DNA of 56,562 nucleotides from an uncultured Oscillospiraceae bacterium (GCA_900759385.1 CAAEUZ010000090.1:1-56562); one strand, 5' to 3'; shown: positions 10,385-19,163, counted from the stretch's first letter. The notes: a model not told the origin generated them from the letters alone. Translations and numbers: made by a program.

Positions 10385-11173
10385 TTACTCGTAAAGAGCT
10401 ATGAACTGCTCCAGGCAGAGGTTGTTATCCATGATATACCTGGCAGCTTCCACACCGACGTAGCGGAAGTGCCACGGCTCATCCCGCTCGGTTATGGCGG
10501 ATTTGTCCGAGGGGGAGCGCAGGATGAACCCGTAGTCTGCACAGTTCTCCCGCAGCCAGGTCAGGAAGTTCTGATCCATCTGGCTGGCGTCCATCGTGCT
10601 GTAATAGCGGTCGGTGATATCCAGACCCAGGCCGGTCTGATGGTCGCTCTCCCCCGGCGGAGCCACGTACTGCTCCGCCTCGGCGTAATCCTCCGCGGTG
10701 GGGTATTCTGGCCAGGCTATCTGGCTGGCGCGGCCGTTGAGGATATACTCCTGGGTGGAATAGCTCCTGTAGGCCGTCATTATATAAGGTGAATACCCGG
10801 CCGCCCTGGCCGCGTTGAGGAAGTCCACCAGGGGCGTAATGGCCCGCTCATCAAAATACTGGGCAGTATTCTCTATGGCCACGACTTGAGGCGGTGTATA
10901 AGTGCCTATGTTGTTGTCCGGGCCCGCGATTATGTATTCCCAGCTGCTGATATCTATGTCCGGCTTTTCTTCCATTGTGGTCTGCGTGTCCTCCTTGCCG
11001 CCGGGCATGACCGCCTGGGCAGTGGGGGACGGCATAGCAGCGCCGAGATTGGCGTCGATAATTGTGCTCCCGTCAGCCTGGGCCGCCTCGCTGGTGCGTG
11101 AGGCCACCACCAGCAGAAGCAGTATGGTGAGCAGTGTGAAGGCAAAAGCAGAGAATATGCGTTTGGTCTGCAT
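10385..11173 (-). CDS. M15-family D,D-carboxypeptidase (VanY-like)
   Basis: 262-residue secreted or membrane-anchored peptidase predicted to trim the terminal D-Ala of peptidoglycan stem peptides. Residues 1-30 form a signal or anchor segment. Zinc and catalytic motifs of the M15B family are seen: SDHQTGLGLDI near residue 182 (His and Asp ligands) and EPWHFRYVG near 232 (catalytic Glu and His ligand). GGAAGGAGGTCACAGC precedes the start. It stands alone between the str promoter and the phosphotransacylase gene. No van regulatory genes are near, so housekeeping wall maturation is more likely than resistance. Confidence 0.88.
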   Translation of the reverse strand: MQTKRIFSAFAFTLLTILLLLVVASRTSEAAQADGSTIIDANLGAAMPSPTAQAVMPGGKEDTQTTMEEKPDIDISSWEYIIAGPDNNIGTYTPPQVVAIENTAQYFDERAITPLVDFLNAARAAGYSPYIMTAYRSYSTQEYILNGRASQIAWPEYPTAEDYAEAEQYVAPPGESDHQTGLGLDITDRYYSTMDASQMDQNFLTWLRENCADYGFILRSPSDKSAITERDEPWHFRYVGVEAARYIMDNNLCLEQFIALYE

Positions 11174-11289
11174 GCTGTGACCTCCTTCCGCGTTTGGTTC
11201 AGCCCGACCTGCGACGCCATGTGGGGCGCAGGCGCACTTGATGGTGTATTATATCACTTCCGGTGGGGAATTACAAGCGTATATAGGCG

Positions 11290-11320
11290 AAGCCGCCGGA
11301 CCGTGAACGGTCAGGCGGCT
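11290..11320 (-). terminator. Possible terminator after the phosphotransacylase gene
   Basis: AAGCCGCCGGACCG and CGGTCAGGCGGCTC form a GC-rich stem with one mismatch and a 4-nt loop. There is no clear T-tract. Confidence 0.45.
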
Positions 11321-11332
11321 CGTGCATGCGTA

Positions 11333-12277
11333 TCAGATGGCGTGCGGCTCGCGGTGAGTGCGCTTGCGCCAGGCGTCCAGCACGGCGCAGAAGACCAGGG
11401 ACAGGTACGTCTCCTCTTCGTTGGCGCTGCGGCTGGTGAGGGCTATCGGCACCCTCGCTCCCACGACGGCGCCGCAGGTCACGGCGTGCGCGTGTATGAG
11501 CCAGCTCTTGACAAGGACGTTGGCAGTGGAGAGGTCGGGGGCGACTATGCCGTCGAACCCGCCGCCGCTGTAGGGGCACTCGTAGTTCTTGAGGCGGCAG
11601 GCCTCCTTGCTGAGGATGAGGTCATAGGCTATGGGGCCCCAGAGCTCACAGTCGGCGAAGTGACGCTGCTTCTGCTCGGCGACCAGGCGCTGGGCCTCCA
11701 CGGTGTCCTGCATGTGGAAGGTCACCTTCTCCACCAGGGAGAGCAGCGCGAACTTGGGCTTCTCATAGCCGAAGGCCTGCAGCGCGTCGGCCATGTTGCG
11801 GATTATTTCCTTTTTCTGCGTCATGTTCGGCTTGATGATAATGGTCATGTCGCTCATTGCCAGCAGCTTGGGGTATTCCGGCAGGCTGGCCAGCGAGACG
11901 TGGCTCATCAGCCTCTCGGTGCGCAGGTGGTTGGATTTGTCCAGAACCGGCATGAGGAAGTCCCGAGTCGGTATATTGCCGCGCATAAGCACGTCCCCGT
12001 CCCCGGAGTTGACAATGTCTATGGCGGCCTGGGTTATGTTGTGTCCGGGCGGCACGTCCACCATCGTGTACGGCTCGCGCTCGAGGCCGAAGCGCTCCAG
12101 CACCGTTATCGTACGCGCGCGGTCACCGACCAGCACCGGCTGGGCCAGTCCCTTCTCCTGTGCGGCGAAGATGCCGCGCAGCATGTTCTCCCCGTCCGAC
12201 CCGGCAAGTATAACGCGCATGGGCCGCGGCATTTCGGGCACACGCTCAAGGATGCCCTCGAAGTTCTTTAGCTCCAT
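11333..12277 (-). CDS. Phosphate butyryl/acetyltransferase family enzyme
   Basis: 314-residue phosphotransacylase resembling phosphate butyryltransferase (Ptb) and the transferase half of enoyl-CoA hydratase/phosphate acetyltransferase proteins. It would exchange an acyl group between CoA and phosphate. Seen blocks are VLVGDRART, DVLMRGNIPTRDFL and a C-terminal DGIVAPDLSTANVLVK. I place the start at 12277 (MELKNFEGIL) because GGAGATGTATAT precedes it and a good promoter (12332-12360) lies inside the longer frame that begins at 12367. No butyrate kinase is next to it, so acyl specificity is undecided. Confidence 0.8.
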   Translation of the reverse strand: MELKNFEGILERVPEMPRPMRVILAGSDGENMLRGIFAAQEKGLAQPVLVGDRARTITVLERFGLEREPYTMVDVPPGHNITQAAIDIVNSGDGDVLMRGNIPTRDFLMPVLDKSNHLRTERLMSHVSLASLPEYPKLLAMSDMTIIIKPNMTQKKEIIRNMADALQAFGYEKPKFALLSLVEKVTFHMQDTVEAQRLVAEQKQRHFADCELWGPIAYDLILSKEACRLKNYECPYSGGGFDGIVAPDLSTANVLVKSWLIHAHAVTCGAVVGARVPIALTSRSANEEETYLSLVFCAVLDAWRKRTHREPHAI

Positions 12278-12331
12278 ATATACATCTCCGTTTCCCAGCA
12301 TTGTGCCGCGCTCGTCGGCAACACTGTCATG

Positions 12332-12360
12332 ATTATAACCTATATCCGCCGCAATAACAA
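12332..12360 (-). promoter_or_regulatory. Promoter for the phosphotransacylase gene
   Basis: Minus strand: -35 TTGTTA (12360-12355), a 17-bp spacer, -10 TATAAT (12337-12332). Its position argues against the longer reading of the gene. Confidence 0.7.
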
Positions 12361-12450
12361 GTATCATTTTGTGAAATAAGCATATTCATCTGCTTGGCGG
12401 CACGCCGGTCCCCTGATATGATTGATTGACAGTCCTGCGGAGGTGCCGCC

Positions 12451-13020
12451 ATGAAGAAATATCTTCCCGCCGTTTTTCTGCTGTGCGTTTTCGAGGCCGT
12501 AGCCTTTGCCCTCTGGCTGGGTAAAAACAACATATTTTACCTCTTCAATTTCAGCTACATAGGCCTCTCGCTGTTCACCGGCCTGGTGCTGTACGCCCGC
12601 CGCTGTGCCCATTCCCGCCGCGTGGTGCAGCTGATGGTCGGCCTGTACATGCTCGTATATCTGGGGCTGATATCCGGGGAAAACATGCAGCTGGAAGGCT
12701 TTTTTTACTACCTTTTCACCGGTGTTTTTGAGGCCGTGATCATTCATTATGCCGTGGCCAAAATCTTCGGTCCTCTTGTCTTCGGCCGCGGCTGGTGCGG
12801 CTACGCCTGCTGGACGGCCATGGTCCTCGATTTTCTGCCCTTCAAGGTGCCCTCCAGCCATACGCGCAAAGGGCTTGGCAGGATGCGGTACGCGGCTTTC
12901 GCGCTCTCGCTGTCGTTTGTATCCGCGCTGTTCCTGTCCGGCACAGGAGGGCTGGAGCGCATAATGTTCCCGGCCTTCATCGTCGGAAACATAATCTATT
13001 ATATATCAGGCGCGGCGCGC
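12451..13020 (+). pseudogene. Truncated NapH/CcoG-like membrane 4Fe-4S protein
   Basis: About 187 residues match the membrane half of NapH/CcoG-type ferredoxin-domain proteins: several hydrophobic segments and the hallmark FGRGWCGYACW near residue 112. In intact relatives the segment GNIIYYISG is followed by a cytoplasmic tail with two 4Fe-4S clusters. Here the match stops at about 13011, and the frame then runs meaninglessly to 13662 across the 3' end of mltG on the other strand. No CxxCxxC cluster is encoded. GCGGAGGTGCCGCC precedes the ATG, so a product may still be made. A 3' deletion is the simplest explanation. Confidence 0.65.
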
Positions 13021-13047
13021 TGTAAAACAACAGTCACAAATGCAATG

Positions 13048-13071
13048 AGAGGGAGCCCTGCGGCTCCCTCT
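13048..13071. terminator. Terminator between mltG and the truncated NapH-like gene
   Basis: AGAGGGAGCC and GGCTCCCTCT form a 10-bp stem with a 4-nt loop, 10 nt past the mltG stop. T-rich sequence (GCTTGTTTT) follows on the plus side. Confidence 0.65.
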
Positions 13072-13080
13072 CTGCTTGTT

Positions 13081-14526
13081 TTACTGGTTCTGACTGGTGT
13101 AGTCCTGAGTGGCCGTGAAGGCCTCGAACTCCGCGTAGTTGGTGAAGAACTCGTGCTCTCCCGTCTCGGTGTTGAGCGCATAGTAGAGGTAATTCGTGCT
13201 CTCCGGGTTGAGCGCCGCGTTTATGCTGGCCAGGCCGGGATTGCAGATGGGGCCGGCCGGCAGACCGGTGTTCAGGTAAGTGTTGTAGGGGCTGTCCACC
13301 TGCAGATCCTCCTCGGTGAGGTAGTCCTTGTGCTCGCCCAGGGCGTACATGACGGTCGCGTCTATCTGCAGCGGCATGCCGGCGGCAAGCCTGTTGTATA
13401 TGACGGACGCTATCAGTGCGCGCTCGCTGTCGTTGGCGGCCTCGGACTCGATCATGGAGGCGATTATCACCGCCTGGTGCAGGGTTATCTGCAGTTCCTC
13501 GGCCTGGGCATACATATCCGCCGTCAGCTTGCCATGGAAGTTGAGCAGGAAGCGGTTGATGGCGCTGGACGCCTGCATGCCCTGATAGAACTCATAGGTA
13601 TCCGGGAAGAGGTAGCCCTCCAGTCTGGAGGCGTCGCCCGTCTCGGCCCAGTCGAGGAATGAGTAATTGTAGGTGTACTCCGCCGCGGCGTCATAGAGCT
13701 CCTCAACCGTGCAGATGCCGTTCTCCTCCAGGCGTTCAAATATCTCCTGCATGGTGAAGCCCTCGGGGAAGGTTACGGTCGTCGTTACCATGCTGCCGGA
13801 GGCGGTCTGCATATTGGAGACCAGGGCACGGTAATCGAGGTCGGTGGTGAGCGTGTATGTGCCCGGGTCCACCTTGGTCGTGGCGTCCGCAAACCAGCAG
13901 AAGGCCTTGAAGAGCCACTTGTACTCGATGATCCCGGCCTCCTTGAGCGTGTCGGCCACATAGTCGATGTCCGCGTAGGAGACGGTCTCCGTCGCCATGG
14001 TGCCGTCGGACTGCTCCACCTCCTCATCGCGGTACTCGAATATGTCCTCGGGGAGGGTGATGGTGCTCTCCATGTGCTCCTTGTTAAGGGCCAGCACGTC
14101 CGTAGCCGCCATCCATCCCAGGCAGGCCAGCACCACCGACAGGCTGACGACAAACACGAAATACATCAGCCCGCCCAGGCAGCCTGTCTTTCCGTCGCGC
14201 CTGCGCCGTATCGGCTTGAAGTCGCGCTCCTCCAGCTCGGTCGGGTCTTCGTCGTCTATCCCGTCCACGTCGTCTGAGTGGCGCTCAGGGCTGTAGAGCA
14301 TGCTGTCGAGCTTCTCCAGCAGCTTGCGCCCACGGCTCTCGACGTCGTCGTTCTCGTCCTCTGCGGCGGCCGTCTCTCCGGGCTGCACCGGCTCCGCTTC
14401 GGGCTTCTGCGCCTGAGCCCCGATGGCAGGGACCACCACAGTGTCTTCGACGGGCGGGTTCTCCGGCTTTTGCCCGGCATCCTGTGCGGGGAATATTTCG
14501 TTGAGCTTGTCCTGATTGTTTTCCAT
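13081..14526 (-). CDS. mltG: Endolytic transglycosylase MltG
   Basis: 481-residue membrane enzyme that cuts nascent glycan strands and so sets their length. A Glu/Asp/Pro-rich cytoplasmic part (about 1-135) is followed by one membrane segment (about 140-165) and the YceG domain. The catalytic glutamate is in ASMIESEAANDSERALIAS, and the C-terminal block YNTYLNTGLPAGPICNPG is typical. I chose the ATG at 14526 (MENNQDKL), which has GGGAGAACCCAGGA upstream; an earlier in-frame ATG at 14568 is possible. The long acidic cytoplasmic region is common in Firmicute MltG. Confidence 0.93.
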   Translation of the reverse strand: MENNQDKLNEIFPAQDAGQKPENPPVEDTVVVPAIGAQAQKPEAEPVQPGETAAAEDENDDVESRGRKLLEKLDSMLYSPERHSDDVDGIDDEDPTELEERDFKPIRRRRDGKTGCLGGLMYFVFVVSLSVVLACLGWMAATDVLALNKEHMESTITLPEDIFEYRDEEVEQSDGTMATETVSYADIDYVADTLKEAGIIEYKWLFKAFCWFADATTKVDPGTYTLTTDLDYRALVSNMQTASGSMVTTTVTFPEGFTMQEIFERLEENGICTVEELYDAAAEYTYNYSFLDWAETGDASRLEGYLFPDTYEFYQGMQASSAINRFLLNFHGKLTADMYAQAEELQITLHQAVIIASMIESEAANDSERALIASVIYNRLAAGMPLQIDATVMYALGEHKDYLTEEDLQVDSPYNTYLNTGLPAGPICNPGLASINAALNPESTNYLYYALNTETGEHEFFTNYAEFEAFTATQDYTSQNQ

Positions 14527-14681
14527 TCCTGGGTTCTCCCTAAGTAACGAGTTTGACGCCGCGGGCATAATATGGCTCAGACGGCGCGAGAGCGTGCGTC
14601 AAGGCCCACGATAACTGCCGCCTCTCCCCCCGCGCGGGGTCTGGCCGGGGAAATCACATAGCGCGGAGAAAGGGTCATAAA

Positions 14682-14825
14682 ATGTTCTGCGGAAACAATA
14701 ACAGCGGCTGCTTCTGGATTATAATCATTCTCCTGCTCCTCTTCATGTGCGGAGGCTGGAGCGGCAACAGTTGCTGCTGCAACACCAACAACTGCTGTGA
14801 CAACAACTGCAGCTGCGGCTGCTGA
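14682..14825 (+). CDS. Cysteine-rich 47-residue membrane micro-protein
   Basis: A 47-residue ORF with GGAGAAAGGGTCATAAA in front of its ATG. An Asn/Cys-rich start (MFCGNNNSGC) leads into one membrane segment (FWIIIILLLLFM), then a tail CGGWSGNSCCC and on to CSCGC. Eleven of 47 residues are Cys, in CCC, CC and CxCxC groups. A terminator follows 17 nt after the stop. It resembles short high-cysteine proteins sometimes labelled chorion-class in Firmicute genomes; the function is unknown. Metal or redox binding at the cell surface is only inference. Confidence 0.75.
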   Translation: MFCGNNNSGCFWIIIILLLLFMCGGWSGNSCCCNTNNCCDNNCSCGC

Positions 14826-14842
14826 ACAGACAGCAAACACCA

Positions 14843-14865
14843 ACGGGGCCCGTTCAGGGCCCTGT
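14843..14865 (+). terminator. Terminator after the Cys-rich micro-protein
   Basis: ACGGGGCCC and GGGCCCTGT form a 9-bp stem with a 5-nt loop, followed by CTTTATTATA. It overlaps the 3' end of the convergent cyclo-ligase gene. Confidence 0.65.
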
Positions 14866-15417
14866 CTTTATTATACGCTCTTCCGTTATGACGTAACCGG
14901 GGCGGACATCGTTCCACTCCACGGGTACTTTTTCGCTGAGGAGCCGCTCCCGGCAGAGGCAGACAGTGACCGCATCGGGATACCTGGCGAGATACCTGTC
15001 ATAGTATCCGCCGCCCTGTCCCAGCCGCGCGCCGCTCCTGTCGCAGCAGACCGCAGGGACGATTATCACGTCCTCCCTGCCGGGCTCCAGCGCCGGCAGA
15101 GAGCCGTCCGGCTCCGGTATGCCGTAGCGGGCCACATGCAGCCCGGCGGAGATATCGGCGAAGTCCATTTCCCCACCGCCCCCGGTCCTGGGCAGGCAAA
15201 CCCGCTTTCCTTCCGCCACCGCACTTTCAATTATGCCTTTAGTGTCCACCTCGCGCCCCACCGAGGCGTAAGCAAACACGGTTTTGGCGCTCCTGAACAC
15301 CTCCAGGGCGAGGACTTGTTTCATTATCCCCGCGTCGGAGCTGCGGATATACTCCTCAGGCAGTTGCTTTATCTTTGCGCGCACCCGCGCGCGGAAGGCA
15401 GTCTTTTCATCGGACAC
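14854..15417 (-). CDS. 5-formyltetrahydrofolate cyclo-ligase
   Basis: 187-residue enzyme that uses ATP to turn 5-formyl-THF into 5,10-methenyl-THF. The nucleotide and folate motif GARLGQGGGYYDRYL near residue 131 is diagnostic. I take the GTG at 15417 (giving SDEKTAFRARVRAKI), with GAGGAGCTGAGACC upstream; the longer in-frame ATG at 15579 would overlap tmk. It lies 29 nt after tmk at the end of the guaB-sir2-tagA-tmk run, placing folate and dTMP metabolism together. Confidence 0.9.
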   Translation of the reverse strand: MSDEKTAFRARVRAKIKQLPEEYIRSSDAGIMKQVLALEVFRSAKTVFAYASVGREVDTKGIIESAVAEGKRVCLPRTGGGGEMDFADISAGLHVARYGIPEPDGSLPALEPGREDVIIVPAVCCDRSGARLGQGGGYYDRYLARYPDAVTVCLCRERLLSEKVPVEWNDVRPGYVITEERIIKTGP

Positions 15418-15446
15418 GGTCTCAGCTCCTCGCCTGCCGCCATTGG

Positions 15447-16109
15447 TCACAGCAGCTCCCTGACTATTGAGAATATCTCCTCGTGCTTTTCGTCCACCGC
15501 GCGCTCCATGCCGTCCTTCTGGAAATCCACCACCCTCCAGCCGTAGTGCCTTGCGGCACGGTGCCCGGTGTCCAGGCAATGCTGGAGGTAGGCGGCGTCG
15601 CGCTCGTGGATATCGCCGCTCCTGCCGGTCTTGGCCTCGCGGCGGCGCATGCGCGCCTCGCTGGTCGCCAGATCCACGTCGAGGAAGATCACGAGGTCCG
15701 GCCTCGGCAAGCCGAGCTTAACATACTCCAGGTCGTACAGCCAGTCGAAAAAAGCCGGCTGTTCCGCCGCCGGGAGCTTTGCGCCCTGGTGGACGGCGTT
15801 TGAAGTGGTATAGCGGTCCGAGAGGATTATGCCGCCGCCCTCGTACGCGCTCTTCCAGTCGGTCATATACGAGGCGTAGCGGTCCACGGCATAAAAAATG
15901 CTTGCGGCGCAGGGGTTTACGTCGTCCGGCTTCTCGCCGAAGTCGCCGTTCAGGTACATGCGTATAAGCGCCGAGGACTCCTGATCATAGCGTGGGAAGA
16001 CGATACTGTGGTAATCTATGCCCTCGCGCTCGAACCTCGCGCAGAGCCTTCTGTACTGCGCGCTCTTGCCCGAGCCGTCTATGCCTTCGAGGACTATGAG
16101 TTTACCCAT
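15447..16109 (-). CDS. tmk: Thymidylate kinase
   Basis: 220-residue kinase for dTMP to dTDP. The P-loop EGIDGSGKS is at residues 7-15 and a DRYTTSNAVHQGAKL block binds dTMP; the lid region contains REAKTGRSGD. The start at 16109 (MGKLIVLEGID) follows GGAGAAGATAAGCGT, and an upstream in-frame ATG at 16271 would run into tagA. It begins 4 nt after the tagA stop. The SNAVHQG form differs somewhat from classical Tmk, but the fold is clear. Confidence 0.9.
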   Translation of the reverse strand: MGKLIVLEGIDGSGKSAQYRRLCARFEREGIDYHSIVFPRYDQESSALIRMYLNGDFGEKPDDVNPCAASIFYAVDRYASYMTDWKSAYEGGGIILSDRYTTSNAVHQGAKLPAAEQPAFFDWLYDLEYVKLGLPRPDLVIFLDVDLATSEARMRRREAKTGRSGDIHERDAAYLQHCLDTGHRAARHYGWRVVDFQKDGMERAVDEKHEEIFSIVRELL

Positions 16110-16113
16110 ACGC

Positions 16114-16836
16114 TTATCTTCTCCTTCCCTCCGCCGCCGCTTCCAGTACGAAAAGCGGCAGCCTGGCCACGCGCCCCAGGCGCTTGGGCTCTTTGATGAC
16201 GCGGTAGAGCCATTCCAGGCCCAGCTTGCGCCAGGCCTCCGGCGCGCGCTGCACGTTGCCGGCCAGCACATCCAGGCTCCCTCCCAGCCCGGCCATGAGG
16301 CCGCAGCTGAGCCTGCCCGCGTTCGCGCTCATCCAGCGCTCCTGCTTCGGAGAGCCGAGGCAGACCATGAGGAAGTCCGGGCTGGATGCGTTTATTTTTT
16401 CTATGATGGGGCCATCGTCGGTAAAATACCCGTCGCTTGTCCCGGCTATGGACAGGCCGGGATAGGCCTCCGTCAGCCTGGCAGCCGCGGCCTCGGCCAC
16501 GCCGGGCCTGGCGCCGAAGAGGTATACGCTGCCGCCGCGCTCCGCCAGCCGGGCGATTACGGCAGTGGCAAAATCTATGCCCGGGACACGCGCTTTCAGC
16601 GGGGTCTTGAGCATGGCGGCCGCCTTGGTGACGCCCACGCCGTCGGCCAGGACCAGGTCGGCCTGCCCGAGAGCCGAGCGCAGGGCGGCATCCTTTTTTG
16701 CGGCCATGACTATTTCCGGGTTGGGCGTGCACACATAGTGCGCCCCACGTGTGTTCATAAAACCCAGCGCGGCCTCGACGGCCTCCTCCATTGTGAGGTC
16801 GTCAAAGCCCACGCCGAGCACGTCAGTACGGCTCAT
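16114..16836 (-). CDS. WecG/TagA/CpsF-family glycosyltransferase
   Basis: 240-residue transferase of the GT26 family, which adds N-acetylmannosamine or a related sugar to a lipid-linked acceptor in teichoic acid or polysaccharide synthesis. The family block ADGVGVTKAAAML near residue 86 contains the conserved Asp, and FLMVCLGSPKQERWM near 161 is also typical. It overlaps sir2 by 4 nt and abuts tmk. No other wall-teichoic-acid genes are in the window, so the acceptor is unknown. Confidence 0.87.
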   Translation of the reverse strand: MSRTDVLGVGFDDLTMEEAVEAALGFMNTRGAHYVCTPNPEIVMAAKKDAALRSALGQADLVLADGVGVTKAAAMLKTPLKARVPGIDFATAVIARLAERGGSVYLFGARPGVAEAAAARLTEAYPGLSIAGTSDGYFTDDGPIIEKINASSPDFLMVCLGSPKQERWMSANAGRLSCGLMAGLGGSLDVLAGNVQRAPEAWRKLGLEWLYRVIKEPKRLGRVARLPLFVLEAAAEGRRR

Positions 16837-17552
16837 ACCTGCGAAAACACCTCGCCTATCTTCTCATGGATGACCAGATTCGCGTACTTGTCGTACGGCG
16901 TGTCGGAGAGGTTGACCAGCGCAAGCTTGTCGCCCTCGTAGTAGTTGATCAGGCCCGCCGCGGGGTAGACGCCCAGCGAGGTGCCGCCCACAATGAGCAC
17001 GTCCGCATTGCGGATGAAGCGGACCGCGCTCGTGAGCACGTTCTCATCCAGCATCTCCTCGTATAGCACTATGTCAGGCCGGATGACGCCGCCGCACTTT
17101 TCGCAGCGCGGCACACCGCTGCAGTGGTTCATGCGGTCGGCCGGGTAGGGCGCGCGGCACTTGGTGCAGTATGCGCGCAGGATGCTGCCGTGCAGTTCGA
17201 GCACGTTTTTGCTGCCCGCCGCCTGGTGCAGCCCGTCTATGTTCTGCGTTATGACAGCCCGGAGCCTGCCCTCCCGCTCCAGCTCGGCCAGACGCAGGTG
17301 CGCCCGGTTGGGTTTGGCACCGTCCACCACGAGCTTGGCGTGGTGGAAGCGGTAATACTCCTCGGGGTCACGCCGGAAAAACGTGGCCGAGAGGATGGTC
17401 TCGGGCGGGTAATCCCACTGCTGGTTGTAGAGCCCGTCCACGCTGCGGAAATCTGGTATGCCGCTCTCCGTGGACACTCCCGCGCCGCCGAAAAAGACGA
17501 TGTTATCGCTCGCGGCTATCCAGTCGCGGAGGGTTTTGACCTTATCGTCCAT
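16833..17552 (-). CDS. Sir2-family NAD-dependent protein deacylase
   Basis: 239-residue sirtuin. The NAD-binding GAGVSTESGIPDFRS begins near residue 20, the catalytic-His motif TQNIDGLHQAAGS near 103, and a four-Cys zinc site is formed by CTKC near 129 and CEKC near 150. It overlaps tagA by 4 nt and starts 36 nt after guaB. CobB-type deacetylase or desuccinylase activity is expected from the family; the target is unknown. Confidence 0.93.
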   Translation of the reverse strand: MDDKVKTLRDWIAASDNIVFFGGAGVSTESGIPDFRSVDGLYNQQWDYPPETILSATFFRRDPEEYYRFHHAKLVVDGAKPNRAHLRLAELEREGRLRAVITQNIDGLHQAAGSKNVLELHGSILRAYCTKCRAPYPADRMNHCSGVPRCEKCGGVIRPDIVLYEEMLDENVLTSAVRFIRNADVLIVGGTSLGVYPAAGLINYYEGDKLALVNLSDTPYDKYANLVIHEKIGEVFSQV

Positions 17553-17588
17553 TTAATCAGTCCTTCAACAAGTACGGCTTCTGAAGCG

Positions 17589-19073
17589 TCAGTCCTGGTT
17601 GTGGGTGGAGTAGTTGGGAGCTTCCTTGGTGATATAGATATCGTGCGGGTGGCTCTCCTTGAGGCCGGCACCGGTGATGCGGATAAAGTGGGTCTTGGTG
17701 CGCAGGGACTGGATGTCGGGCACGCCGCAGTAGCCCATGCCGGAGCGCAGGCCGCCCATCATCTGATAGATGGTGTCGCTGACGGCTCCCTTGTAGGGCA
17801 CGCGGCCCTCAACGCCCTCGGGAACGTACTTCTTGGTGCCGGACTGGAAGTAGCGGTCGCCGCTGCCCTTCTGCATGGCGCCCAGCGAGCCCATGCCGCG
17901 GTAGACCTTGAACTGGCGGCCCTGGAAGATCTCGCTCTCACCGGGGCTCTCCTCGCAGCCGGCGAGCATGGAGCCCATCATGACCACGCTGCCGCCGGCG
18001 GCGATGGCCTTGACTATATCTCCGGAGTACTTGATGCCGCCGTCGGCGATAGTGGGCACGCCGTACTTGTCGGCCATCTCGGCGCTCTCCATGATGGCGG
18101 TGATCTGCGGCACGCCTATGCCGGAGACCACGCGGGTGGTGCAGATGGAGCCGGGGCCTATGCCGACCTTGACGCAGTCGGCGCCGGCCTTGATGAGGGC
18201 CTCGGTGCCCTCGGCGGTGGCGACGTTGCCCGCGATGAGACCTACCTCGGGGAAGTGTTCCTTGACGAGCGCCACACAGCGCATGATGTTGGCCGAATGG
18301 CCGTGCGCGGAGTCGAGCACCAGGGCGTCCACGCCCGCGTCAACCAGCGCTCCGGCGCGGTCAAGGATATCATTGGTGACGCCTATGGCCGCGGCGCAGA
18401 GCAGGCGGCCGTGCTTGTCCTTGGCGGAATTGGGGTACTTGACTACTTTCTCTATGTCCTTGATGGTGATGAGGCCCTTGAGATGGAAGTTGTCGTCCAC
18501 GATGGGCAGCTTCTCTATCTTGTGGCGGCGGAGTATGTCCTTGGCCTCCTCCAGCGTGGTGCCCTCGCGGCCGGTTACAAGCCTGTCGCTGGTCATCACG
18601 TCGCTGATGGGGCGGGACATCTCCTCTTCGAACTTCATATCACGGTTGGTGATGATGCCGATGAGCTTGCCGCTCTTATCCACTATGGGGACGCCGGAGA
18701 TGCGGAACTTGCCCATGAGCGCGTCGGCCTCGCCGATGGTGTTGTCGGGGCCCAGGTAGAACGGGTTGGTGATGACGCCGTTCTCGCTGCGCTTGACCAT
18801 GTCCACCTGCTCCGCCTGCATGTCGATGGGCATGCTCTTGTGGATGACGCCGATGCCGCCCTCACGGGCTATGGCGATCGCCATGCGGTACTCCGTCACG
18901 GTGTCCATCGCGGCGCTCATTATGGGAATGTTGAGCTTGATGTTCCTGGTGAGGTTGGTGGAAAGGTCCACGTCAGGCGGCAATACGTTGCTCTCCGCGG
19001 GGACGAGCAGCACGTCGTCAAACGTAAGCCCCTCGCCCACTATACGGTCCTTGTAGCTGTTGGTTATGTCCAT
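17589..19073 (-). CDS. guaB: Inosine-5'-monophosphate dehydrogenase
   Basis: 494-residue NAD-dependent enzyme converting IMP to XMP, the committed step to GMP. The active-site loop GIGPGSICTTR (with the catalytic Cys) and DGGIKYSGDIVKA are intact, and two CBS modules occupy about residues 95-220. The promoter is at 19136-19163. The next purine step, guaA, lies 22 kb away in this window and lacks its glutaminase domain. Confidence 0.97.
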   Translation of the reverse strand: MDITNSYKDRIVGEGLTFDDVLLVPAESNVLPPDVDLSTNLTRNIKLNIPIMSAAMDTVTEYRMAIAIAREGGIGVIHKSMPIDMQAEQVDMVKRSENGVITNPFYLGPDNTIGEADALMGKFRISGVPIVDKSGKLIGIITNRDMKFEEEMSRPISDVMTSDRLVTGREGTTLEEAKDILRRHKIEKLPIVDDNFHLKGLITIKDIEKVVKYPNSAKDKHGRLLCAAAIGVTNDILDRAGALVDAGVDALVLDSAHGHSANIMRCVALVKEHFPEVGLIAGNVATAEGTEALIKAGADCVKVGIGPGSICTTRVVSGIGVPQITAIMESAEMADKYGVPTIADGGIKYSGDIVKAIAAGGSVVMMGSMLAGCEESPGESEIFQGRQFKVYRGMGSLGAMQKGSGDRYFQSGTKKYVPEGVEGRVPYKGAVSDTIYQMMGGLRSGMGYCGVPDIQSLRTKTHFIRITGAGLKESHPHDIYITKEAPNYSTHNQD

Positions 19074-19135
19074 ATGTCACGCACCCCCGTAAGTATAAGT
19101 AGTTTATTTCTAGGTCTCCCGCTGGGATTCTAATT

Positions 19136-19163
19136 ATTTTATCATAGATATAGTTGAAGTCAA
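19136..19163 (-). promoter_or_regulatory. guaB promoter
   Basis: Minus strand: -35 TTGACT (19163-19158), a 16-bp spacer, -10 TAAAAT (19141-19136). Confidence 0.6.

Noticed and set aside
10385..11173. Vancomycin-resistance VanY
   Set aside because: Only the peptidase is present; no vanRS, ligase or dehydrogenase genes are near, so a housekeeping wall role is more likely.
13021..13662. Extension of the NapH-like frame antisense to mltG
   Set aside because: The sequence past 13011 has no match to the family tail and crosses a terminator and a well-defined gene; it is treated as run-on after truncation.
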